Assembly (NCBI RefSeq): GCF_014334135.1
Contig: NZ_CP060497.1
Coordinates: forward strand, 2,418,001-2,482,000
Direction: 5' to 3'
DNA: 64,000 nt
From: Olivibacter sp. SDN3
Lineage (GTDB): Bacteria > Bacteroidota > Bacteroidia > Sphingobacteriales > Sphingobacteriaceae
The notes below the pieces were generated by a model. That model saw only the letters and a program-made list of their open reading frames with translations, had not been told where the DNA came from and made no database searches. Position numbers and translations under genes: made by a program. Shown piece by piece: positions 25,165 to 32,630 of the stretch. Every line of letters begins with the position of its first letter. The stretch's first letter is position 1.

Positions 25165-27336
25165 ATGGCTACTGAAAAAGAAAGAACCTCCATATCCCGG
25201 CGCAATTTCTTAAAGGCAACGGGAATCGGTGCGGGCACGCTCTGCCTGGGCTATTTATTGCCTGCCAGTGCCCGGATAGTGAACATGACGGCCCCGGGAA
25301 ATGCCGACGTCGCAACAACCGTATCCCTCAATGCGTGGATACACATCGGTACCGACGGGAAAGTGACGCTTTTCGATCACCGCGCAGAAATGGGGCAGGG
25401 TTCTTACCACTCGGTTCCACAGATTATTGCTGAAGAGCTGGAAGTGGATCTGAAGGATATCGTGGTCGAATTTGCACCCGGTGATCGAAAGAAATACGGT
25501 GGACAGATTACCGGCGGGAGCTCTACCATCAGGGGCAGCTATAAGCAGTTGCTAAACCTGAGCGCCACCGCCCGGATGATGCTGGTGCAGGCCGCGGCAA
25601 ATGAATGGAGCGTGGATGTTGCAGATTGCTATGCCGAGGCGGGCCATGTCATCCATCGCAGTTCGGGCAAAAAACTGAATTACGGGGCACTGGTGACCGC
25701 CGCTTCGCAGCTCCAGGCACCGGAGGAGGTTGACCTGAAGCCAATGAGCGAGTATAAGCTTATCCGGAAGCCGCTCCGTAGGATAGATACACCATTGAAA
25801 ACAAATGGCGCTGCCGTTTTTGGCCTGGATAAGCGAATACCCGATATGCGTTTTGCTACGGTGGTGCGTAATCCCCGTATGCGTGGCACCGTGAAGTCCT
25901 TCGATGATGCGGAGGCCATGAAGGTGAAAGGAGTGGAGCGGGTATTCAAGGTGCGGATGAAGGTATTCAATACCTGGCGCGAAGGGGTGGCCATAGTGGC
26001 CAACTCTACTTGGGCGGCCTTGCAGGCTAAGAAAAAGCTGAAGGTGGAGTGGGATGATAGCGGCTTTGAACACGTTAATACGGCGGATATCTATCAACGC
26101 CAGAAAGAACTATTGGCCGGAGAGGAGGGGCTGACCTACCATATGCAGGGCGATCCTTCAGGAATTATTGCTTCAGCAGGCAGTAAACTGGATGTGGTAT
26201 ACGAAACGCCTTATCAATCGCACTATGCAATGGAGCCGGTAAACTGTATTGCCCATTGGAAGGGGGATACCGTAGAAGTATGGGGGCCGATACAGGCACC
26301 GGAGCTTGTTCAGGATGCAATCGCTGAAGAATTTGGCATTCCCTGGGAGCAGGTGAAAGTTAACATGACCTTTCTGGGCGGTGGCTTCGGGCGTAAGGCT
26401 TTTATGGATTACCCTTTTGAGGCGGTTATGGTATCTAAGGTAGTGGGCGGGCCGGTGCAGGTGGTCTGGACGCGGGAGGATGATGCTACCCAGGGCCCTT
26501 ACCGCCCCGGAATCTCTTACCGTTGCGAAGGGGTGGTGGATGGAGAAAAAATTGGGGCAATGAAGGTTCGCCTTTGCGGGCAGAATATCGGTCACTTCAG
26601 CAGCGACGACCGATCTAAAGCCAATGGGAGCTCCAGTGAGGGCTTCCTTGAACCCTATCTGAAAGCTATTCCGGCCATCAGTATTGCCGATGTGCCTTTT
26701 GAACTTCCCATACCGGTGCTGTGGTGGCGCTCTGTATATGCATCTACCAATGGCTTTGCCTATGAAAGTTTTATCGACGAGCTGGCCGTTGCCGCCGGCA
26801 GCGATCCAATGCAATTCCGCAGGGCTCACCTTCCAGAAGAGCGTGTGCATCAACTGATTGATAAACTGGAAGAACTGTCCGGATGGAAATCACGCAGGCC
26901 CAACGAGGGTTATGGCGTGGCTATTACCGAGTGCTTCGATTCTACCGTCGGACAGGTGGTAAAGGTGTCGCGCAAACCCGAGGGGGGTATCAAGATTGAT
27001 CAGGTATGGGTGGTGATGGACTGCGGCTGGTTTGTTAACCCGGATATTATCCATGCGCAGATTGAGGGAAGTGTGATCATGGGGCTGGGTGCCGCAACGA
27101 TGCATGAGATTACGTTCACCGATGGCCTGGTGAACGAGAAAAATTTCTATGACTATAAAATTCCGAGAATCATGGACATGCCCCTGATTGAATCGCATAT
27201 TATGGAAAATGCCGAAAATGCGGGCGGAGTGGGCGAACCGGCCCTGCCTCCCTTTGCTCCAGCGCTTGCCAATGCGGTCTTCGATCTTACCGGCAAGCGG
27301 ATCAGACGTCTACCTTTCGATATGACGAAGGTGTAA
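25165..27336 (+). CDS. molybdopterin-binding subunit of an isoquinoline 1-oxidoreductase-like enzyme
   Basis: The 723-residue protein has a twin-arginine signal (SRRNFLKATG, residues 11-20, then GIGAGTLCLGYLLPAS), so it is exported folded with its cofactor. Landmarks of the IorB/aldehyde-oxidase large subunit include AEMGQGSYHSVPQIIAEELE, GGSSTIRGSY, TFLGGGFGRKAFMDY and the C-terminal ENAENAGGVGEPALPPFAPA with the catalytic glutamate of xanthine-oxidase-type enzymes. It hydroxylates a heterocycle or oxidises an aldehyde in the periplasm using water. It works with the 2Fe-2S protein at 22912 and the cytochrome gene at 23419. The IS between cytochrome and this gene may have changed its transcription, since only 86 bases remain upstream. 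Confidence 0.88.
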   Translation: MATEKERTSISRRNFLKATGIGAGTLCLGYLLPASARIVNMTAPGNADVATTVSLNAWIHIGTDGKVTLFDHRAEMGQGSYHSVPQIIAEELEVDLKDIVVEFAPGDRKKYGGQITGGSSTIRGSYKQLLNLSATARMMLVQAAANEWSVDVADCYAEAGHVIHRSSGKKLNYGALVTAASQLQAPEEVDLKPMSEYKLIRKPLRRIDTPLKTNGAAVFGLDKRIPDMRFATVVRNPRMRGTVKSFDDAEAMKVKGVERVFKVRMKVFNTWREGVAIVANSTWAALQAKKKLKVEWDDSGFEHVNTADIYQRQKELLAGEEGLTYHMQGDPSGIIASAGSKLDVVYETPYQSHYAMEPVNCIAHWKGDTVEVWGPIQAPELVQDAIAEEFGIPWEQVKVNMTFLGGGFGRKAFMDYPFEAVMVSKVVGGPVQVVWTREDDATQGPYRPGISYRCEGVVDGEKIGAMKVRLCGQNIGHFSSDDRSKANGSSSEGFLEPYLKAIPAISIADVPFELPIPVLWWRSVYASTNGFAYESFIDELAVAAGSDPMQFRRAHLPEERVHQLIDKLEELSGWKSRRPNEGYGVAITECFDSTVGQVVKVSRKPEGGIKIDQVWVVMDCGWFVNPDIIHAQIEGSVIMGLGAATMHEITFTDGLVNEKNFYDYKIPRIMDMPLIESHIMENAENAGGVGEPALPPFAPALANAVFDLTGKRIRRLPFDMTKV

Positions 27337-27338
27337 AG

Positions 27339-27441
27339 TGGAGTTGCTACCTTTAAAGACATATTTAAGAGTAATTTTAAATTTGTAGAGATGTATAGAA
27401 AATTCGATAATTCATTTAAGATGATGGCGATTGATTTGAGC
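27339..27441 (+). mobile_element. partial, diverged left end of a related IS3 element
   Basis: TGGAGTTGCTACCTTTAAAG starts 3 bases after the stop of the molybdopterin gene. About 100 bases follow that align with the orfA end of the IS at 23830-25079, roughly 85 per cent identical by eye with a 5-base gap. It includes the start of orfA (MYRKFDNSFKMMAIDLS). The match stops after GATTTGAGC, so the rest of the element is gone. It is inverted relative to the intact copy. Confidence 0.7.
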
Positions 27442-27596
27442 ATCCCTACGAACTACATCTTCACTATCTAACCTTTATATTTTAACCAACATGAGTGTCT
27501 CAGGAGCCCTCCAGTCAATTGCAGCAAAAGCCAGGCTATTGATTTCCGTCGAAAAAAGTATTTTTACATCAGCATCAGTGCATTACTAAAAACAAG

Positions 27597-28094
27597 ATGA
27601 GCATGAATTCAGCGCAGGCAGATAACTGGATAAAGCATTTAAGATTAAAACCGCATCCGGAAGGAGGGTATTACAATGAAGTCTTCCGCTCTGAGCAGCA
27701 GGTAATACGAAAGGGAGAAAGTCAACTAAAAAATTCGTGCACTTCAATCCACTACTTGCTGCAAAATGCCGATTTTTCCAGTTTTCATAGACTTCAATCG
27801 GATGAAATATGGTATTTTCATGTAGGCTCCCCCCTTCACATACATATACTCCGGCCGGATGGTCAATATGAATTGAAGGAACTTTCCATTAATGAAACCG
27901 GTTCATTATCTGTAATCATAGAAGCCGGAATGTGGTTTGCTGCAGAAATTCCATCCCGCCTTGGTTTTTCTCTTTCAAGCTGCGTGGTTGCTCCTGGATT
28001 TGAATTCTCGGAGTTCGAGCTTGGAGAAAAAGAAAAGCTACTTGAGCTATGTCCCACTCAGGCCGAACTTATCGAAAGACTTTGTCTAAAATAA
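27597..28094 (+). CDS. DUF985 / cupin_5 family protein
   Basis: The 165-residue protein is a cupin of the YML079-like group: LRLKPHPEGGYYNEVFRSEQ, TSIHYLLQNADFSSFHRL, SDEIWYFHVGSPLHIHIL and the C-terminal GFSLSSCVVAPGFEFSEFEL. The metal- or ligand-binding positions follow the H...E-x-W-x-F-H pattern. The family binds small ligands and its reaction is not established. It is monocistronic. The ATG at 27597 and the in-frame Met three codons on are both possible starts. Confidence 0.88.
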   Translation: MSMNSAQADNWIKHLRLKPHPEGGYYNEVFRSEQQVIRKGESQLKNSCTSIHYLLQNADFSSFHRLQSDEIWYFHVGSPLHIHILRPDGQYELKELSINETGSLSVIIEAGMWFAAEIPSRLGFSLSSCVVAPGFEFSEFELGEKEKLLELCPTQAELIERLCLK

Positions 28095-28167
28095 TCCTTG
28101 TAAACTGAAGCGTTATTAGGGTTTTAACACAGCATGTTGCATGATAACCATAGGCGTTTTAGATGAT

Positions 28168-28431
28168 TTATAAATCATTAATAACCAATATATTAATAAA
28201 ATAGCTTCTACTTTCCCACTTCTTCAAATGCGAGACAATTTCTTCATAAAAACCTTCTTCATGTGCTTTCTTAGCTGCTCCAGTGAATTTTAACTTCAGT
28301 ACGCTTTTTAAGAAAACAAAAGCATAGCCTTTAGAATTTCGCGCTTCGTTCAACTGAACCATTCGATAGATAAATATGACAAAAGCATTGGCCTGATTAT
28401 ATGTGGTGCTTTTTGTTTTAAATTTGAGCAA
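28168..28431 (-). CDS. hypothetical protein, uncertain
   Basis: An 87-residue frame with lysine-rich helical content (YAFVFLKSVLKLKFTGAAKK, then AHEEGFYEEIVSHLKKWE). I recognise no family. Codon composition looks plausible for the host but there is no operon partner or clear promoter. It may be a chance frame or a fragment. Confidence 0.3.
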   Translation of the reverse strand: MLKFKTKSTTYNQANAFVIFIYRMVQLNEARNSKGYAFVFLKSVLKLKFTGAAKKAHEEGFYEEIVSHLKKWESRSYFINILVINDL

Positions 28432-28664
28432 AATATCTCTGGTAACCGGTAATACCTCGTACTTTTACCGGGGAACAGCATACCGATTGAATGGAGATGA
28501 AGAGCGTTGGTATTTACCAACCGTGAGGTTCCGCAAGGCTGGGAGGTGCATGAAGGTATCTGCAGTGGTTACGTATGAGCCTTCATGATTGATAGTTTAT
28601 TGACCACTAAACCATTTTGTAGATTAAGGTCGTTGCTGATCTTAGAGGACAAAAAGGGAAAATG

Positions 28665-28687
28665 GGTTGGCCCGTAGGTAGCCAACC
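28665..28687 (+). terminator. hairpin GGTTGGC/GCCAACC
   Basis: A perfect 7-bp stem around a 9-base loop, followed by TTTGGCTTT. It could end a transcript coming from the left; no intact gene precedes it closely. Confidence 0.35.
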
Positions 28688-28840
28688 TTTGGCTTTATAA
28701 CCAAAAATGTAATCTGTCAAATCAATTACCTTTCCTCAACTGCCGTTATTAACGGACTATATTGATTCTCGAAGACGCAGTTCGGGCCTGTGATCTCAAA
28801 GAAAAGATGTATTCTGTTTTTTATTAATGATTTTCTGCGT

Positions 28841-30373
28841 TTAATTGTCATAATTTTGCATGATATACGTAAAGTAATAGATCATCTTCTGATAATTTTC
28901 GATGCTGATGTATTCATTGGTACTATGAATACTCTGCTGTTCGGCGCTATTAATTTTAAAGGGTATAAATCGATAGATATTTTTGCTGACAATCTGGTAC
29001 TTATACGCATCTGTTCCACCTACGGTAAGATAAGGTGTGGTTAAAACGTTAGGGAAGACCTGCTGAATACCGGCCTCTATCATTTGGTAGGCTTTTGTGC
29101 TAGTTGGGGATACATTAGAGGCTGCCCTAGTATTATCAATTTCCTCTATTTCCACATCGAAACCCTTTGTAGCTTTTGCGATATGATCTTTCACCTCCTG
29201 AACGCTATTGCCGGGCAACAGTCTGAAATTGACGACAAAGGATACTTCTGGTGAAAGAACATTCGTGCCATCGCTTCCTTTCATCATCGTTAAAGCCGTG
29301 GTGGTGCGAACCAATGCGTTTGTCGAGTTGTTCTTTGTTAGTTGCGACAGGAAAATACGTTTTAATAACCACTTGTTGGCAATACCCATCCGGGTAGTGA
29401 AAGACATAGCTCCGCCAACGTTATCAAAAAATTCTTGGATAAGCGGAGTAATGGCTGGCTTCATTTGGTTATCCTCTAACCGCTGCATAATGATAGCAGC
29501 CTTACCTATGGCACTTTCCAGAGGAGGCATGGATGAATGCCCACCTAGACCTTTAACTTTTATCCTTGCAGATAGAAACCCTTTCTCGGCGCAACCGATC
29601 AGTGCAATATCAGCATCTATCCCACCGATACTTCCCTTTTCTAATATTACCCCTCCTTCATCGTAAACGGCGTCGAATTCCAATCCTCTTTGTTTAAAAT
29701 CCGCCGCAATTTTTTCAGCGCCTTTTCTTCCACCAACTTCTTCATCAAAACCAAAAGCAAAATAAATATCACGCTGGGGGATATAGCCCTTTTTAATCAA
29801 ACCCGTCATTGATTCCATTAATGAAAAAAGCATCCCCTTCATATCCAGGGACCCTCTCCCATAAATCCTTCCATTGGCAACAGCTCCGGAAAAGGGAGGA
29901 TAATCCCACTTCTCAGCCACTTCTTGTATAGCCGGTACTGCTTTGTCCAGCGGATTGAAAGTCTCTCCTTCTTTATTTAGAATAGGCGCGTCACCGGGAG
30001 GAACAACATCAATGTGCGACAGAAATAGAATAGGCTTCAAGGCAGGATTGCTGCCCTTTAACTTAAAAACCAGCCCATAGCCATTTACTTCATAATGATC
30101 TGTTCGCTGATAAACTAGGGCATAAGTTTTCATTAAGTATTTTTTGAACTCATCAAAGCTCGTATAATCAAAATCACCAAGTTCACCGGTAGAAATTGTC
30201 GGAATCTTTATCCCTCCGGAAAAGCGATAGATAGCAGAATCGTCCCTTTGAATAGTGAAAGCCTGAGATTTAATGAACTGTGCTTCTTTAAAAGGATAGG
30301 TGATTGTGCGAATTAGCATGAAGCCGATTAAAACAATCAGAACGATTAATAAGCCTAAAAGAACCTTTTTCAT
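28841..30373 (-). CDS. M20-family metallopeptidase (PM20D1/carboxypeptidase S-like)
   Basis: From the ATG at 30373 the protein has 510 residues; an upstream ATG at 30421 adds 16 unlikely ones. It starts with a membrane anchor (VLLGLLIVLIVLIGFMLI). The di-zinc ligands are H in FLSHIDVVP, D in YGRGSLDMKGM, the catalytic pair in FDEEVGG, D in AVYDEGG and H near the end in SIHSTNEY. The lid domain sits in the middle (IKVKGLGGHSSMPPLESAIG). By family it cleaves N-acyl amino acids or C-terminal residues from peptides in the periplasm. It is monocistronic and carries no obvious mutations. Confidence 0.88.
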   Translation of the reverse strand: MKKVLLGLLIVLIVLIGFMLIRTITYPFKEAQFIKSQAFTIQRDDSAIYRFSGGIKIPTISTGELGDFDYTSFDEFKKYLMKTYALVYQRTDHYEVNGYGLVFKLKGSNPALKPILFLSHIDVVPPGDAPILNKEGETFNPLDKAVPAIQEVAEKWDYPPFSGAVANGRIYGRGSLDMKGMLFSLMESMTGLIKKGYIPQRDIYFAFGFDEEVGGRKGAEKIAADFKQRGLEFDAVYDEGGVILEKGSIGGIDADIALIGCAEKGFLSARIKVKGLGGHSSMPPLESAIGKAAIIMQRLEDNQMKPAITPLIQEFFDNVGGAMSFTTRMGIANKWLLKRIFLSQLTKNNSTNALVRTTTALTMMKGSDGTNVLSPEVSFVVNFRLLPGNSVQEVKDHIAKATKGFDVEIEEIDNTRAASNVSPTSTKAYQMIEAGIQQVFPNVLTTPYLTVGGTDAYKYQIVSKNIYRFIPFKINSAEQQSIHSTNEYISIENYQKMIYYFTYIMQNYDN

Positions 30374-30707
30374 AACCTTAATGGTATTATAATTTTTTCT
30401 ACGCATTTGACTTTCATACAATAGGGGCTTTTGATAAAAGCCAATGGGTAAATAACAGCCTGCATGGATCTTGATCAGAGCGGATTTATGCGCATATCCT
30501 TATCAAACTTAGATAAATTTCCTTTTATATACAATATAATAATTGCGTAGCGTATAAAAGGAATTATTCATAAGCATTTGCTTTTGTTCGGTATTCATGA
30601 GCTCGTTACACTCGGTTCATGAGGGCTAAAGCCGTTTGTCGATCTCTCCTCCTCCATTGAGAACTTTTTATCATATTTTTGTATGGTAATATTATAGTGC
30701 AGAACAG

Positions 30708-31439
30708 ATGAAAGAAAATAAATACGATGATTTTTCATTTTTTGAGCAATATGGAAAAATGAGCCGTTCTCAAAAAGGGCTTGACGCTGCGGGAGAGTGG
30801 CATGTATTAAAGGGAATGCTGCCAGATTTTAAGGAGAAAAAGGTGCTTGATTTAGGTTGTGGCTACGGGTGGCATTGTAGATACGCAATCGAAAAAGGAG
30901 CAAAGTCGGTAGTCGGTATTGATCTTTCTGAAAAAATGCTTCAAAAAGCAAAGAAAATCAATCAATTAGATGGTATTATATATAAACGGATGGCACTTGA
31001 AGATGTTCAATTTACTCCCGAAATATTTGATGTAATATTCAGCTCTTTAACCTTTCATTATATCCAATCTTATGATATGCTTATCGGTAACATATATCAG
31101 TGGCTTAAAGCCGGAGGCAGATTTGTCTTTTCTGTTGAACATCCGGTTTTTACATCCAAAGATAGTCAGGATTGGGTTTATGATGCAGCTGGAAACAAGT
31201 CGCATTGGGCTGTTGATAGCTATTTTTTTGAGGGAGAGAGAAATACTTTATTTTTGGGAGAGCGTGTATTAAAATATCATAGAACGGTTGGCACATATTT
31301 GAATGTGCTTTTAAAAAAAGGTTTTAAAATCGTTGAAGTTAAAGAACCCGTACCCAGCGATGAGATGCTGAAAAACATCCCCGAAATGAAAGATGAGCTA
31401 CGTCGTCCGATGATGTTACTGATTTCCACTGAGAAATAA
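30708..31439 (+). CDS. class I SAM-dependent methyltransferase
   Basis: The 243-residue protein has the Methyltransf_11 core. Motif I is VLDLGCGYGWHCRYAIEKGA, followed by VVGIDLSEKMLQKAKK with the ribose-binding acid. Motif IV is FDVIFSSLTFHYI and a post-motif is LKAGGRFVFSVEHPVF. The C-terminal part (DSYFFEGERN, YHRTVGTYLNVLLKKGF, EPVPSDEMLKNIPEMKDEL) matches a widespread small-molecule methyltransferase subgroup of unknown substrate. A TATTTTTG box at 30674-30681 is a possible -7 element. It stands alone. Confidence 0.9.
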   Translation: MKENKYDDFSFFEQYGKMSRSQKGLDAAGEWHVLKGMLPDFKEKKVLDLGCGYGWHCRYAIEKGAKSVVGIDLSEKMLQKAKKINQLDGIIYKRMALEDVQFTPEIFDVIFSSLTFHYIQSYDMLIGNIYQWLKAGGRFVFSVEHPVFTSKDSQDWVYDAAGNKSHWAVDSYFFEGERNTLFLGERVLKYHRTVGTYLNVLLKKGFKIVEVKEPVPSDEMLKNIPEMKDELRRPMMLLISTEK

Positions 31440-31445
31440 ATATGA

Positions 31446-31643
31446 TTAGTGCTGACCTCTTTTGCGTTTACACTTCTTTTTTATCGGCATATTAATGAAG
31501 TCGAAAAAATGGTGCGGTTCCTCCGCAGTAAGATCTGCATCATTTGGTTTTGATTTTTTCGATTGCAGTTCAACGGGCTCTTTAATTTCAGGTTGTTGAA
31601 TTGCCCGTAATGGAACAGCGTTATCAGTGAGACCATCTCGCAT
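31446..31643 (-). CDS. hypothetical small basic protein, uncertain
   Basis: A 65-residue frame with an acidic middle (DLTAEEPHHFFDFINMPI) and a strongly basic tail (KKKCKRKRGQH). It is convergent with the methyltransferase gene. I know no family for it. The composition is not that of a typical antisense shadow, but no promoter or partner supports it. Confidence 0.3.
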   Translation of the reverse strand: MRDGLTDNAVPLRAIQQPEIKEPVELQSKKSKPNDADLTAEEPHHFFDFINMPIKKKCKRKRGQH

Positions 31644-31709
31644 GGCCCGCTTTTACGGTTCTAAATTTAACTCCAATTAAAAGCTACCCATTAAATTGAG
31701 GCGTTTCAT

Positions 31710-31979
31710 TTGAATTTTTTTTTAAAAATGAATAAGACTGAAATGATAGAGGTTTTCTATAAGGCCAAGCTGAATTGGGCACCAGGTATTATCCAACAGG
31801 AAATAGGTCATTTTAATGTATTCCGGCTTGATCCTTTTGTAGGGACAGGCGAAAAACCCATACCTTACTGCCGACGGGATTATTTCAAGATTAGTCTCAT
31901 AAAAGGAAATAACAAAATAGATTACGCAGACAAGGTGATGGAGATCAAAAAACAGGCTTTGTTATTAAATCAACAATAG
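31710..31979 (+). pseudogene. AraC-family regulator, N-terminal fragment
   Basis: The 89-residue frame matches the sensory domain of the intact AraC regulator at 13861 position by position: EIGHFNVFRLDPF against CFGHFDVFKMEQY, KPIPYCRRDYFKISLIKGNN against the IPIPFGRKEYLKICIIEG region, and IDYADKVMEIKKQALL against IHYADKSIHVKNKALF. It ends at a TAG where the homologue has about 210 more residues, including the DNA-binding helices. Directly behind it, in another frame, begins an Atu4866-like remnant. It is a broken gene. Confidence 0.7.
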
Positions 31980-31980
31980 A

Positions 31981-32276
31981 AGAAACAAAGGCATTTATCG
32001 GTATGTGGGTGACTACAGATGGTTATATTCGGTAAACTGTTACCCAATAACCGATACGATGAAGCCCGAGGTAATCGAAAAAGTGCTTACCAAGGTAGTT
32101 ACAAAGTAACAGGAAACCATATTGATTATAAAGACGATACAGGCTTTACTGCTGATGGTGAATTTCGGGATGGCGTATTGTATCACGGAGGGATGATTTT
32201 TTATTTACTTCTGTATAAACTAATCTTCCTGCGCAAAATAAGAAACAGAACCCATACAATTTACTGCATAGGTTGA
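31981..32276 (+). pseudogene. Atu4866-domain protein, frameshifted remnant
   Basis: The frame EETKAFIGMWVTTDGYIR reaches a TAA near 32033. The neighbouring frame continues as LLPNNRYDEARGNRKSAYQG, SYKVTGNHIDYKDDTG and FTADGEFRDGVLYHGGMIFY. Joined, these are the conserved body of the small Atu4866 family. The shift lies near 32030-32040. The native C-terminus is also lost, since the frame runs on into unrelated residues. Activity of the family is unknown. Confidence 0.6.
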
Positions 32277-32372
32277 GACGTTTTAAATGCATACGGCTAT
32301 CCTTAATCTTTATTTTATGAGATTTCTTTAAACTATTTCACTAGATTTATACCTTATTGTAGTGCAAAAACC

Positions 32373-32617
32373 ATGTATAAATATATACCCGCCCTGCTTA
32401 CTAATCTATTTTGTATGGCAACAATAGTCCAGAAAGAATACCAGGTTTCGTGTGAGCATCTTAAATCGTACGAAGGCATATACGAGTACACTAAGAATAG
32501 CACCCTAAAGATTACCCCCTACGTTCGATCATCGTTGCAGACGGAAACGAAGCCGCCGAAAGTAATAAAATTACGTTCGAAGGGAATGAAGTAACCAATA
32601 CAGCATTACCAAAATAA
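32373..32617 (+). pseudogene. remnant of a secreted protein with a YEGIYEYTKNSTLKI motif
   Basis: The first frame gives a signal peptide (MYKYIPALLTNLFCMATIVQ) and HLKSYEGIYEYTKNSTLKIT. This resembles the start of the C-terminal beta-domain often attached to serine hydrolases. It then loses frame; a second frame (ADGNEAAESNKITFEGNEVT, NTALPK, stop at 32615-32617) may be the original end. The catalytic part is missing. It is consistent with internal deletion and frameshift. Confidence 0.4.
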
Positions 32618-32630
32618 AACAGACAGATAT

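Larger units (their letters stand above)
28095..28840. other. intergenic stretch with doubtful small frames and a hairpin
   Basis: No gene is certain here. The 87-codon minus frame at 28168-28431 is listed separately with low confidence. A plus frame around 28450-28585 (GTAYRLNGDEERWYLPTV) continues after a shift as EVPQGWEVHEGICSGYV and looks like a degraded gene. The hairpin GGTTGGC...GCCAACC at 28665-28687 is the only strong RNA structure. Confidence 0.4.

Noticed and set aside
28403-28588. 61-codon plus frame MVLFVLNLSKISLV
   Set aside because: Only its middle looks coding and continues in another frame; at most a degraded gene.
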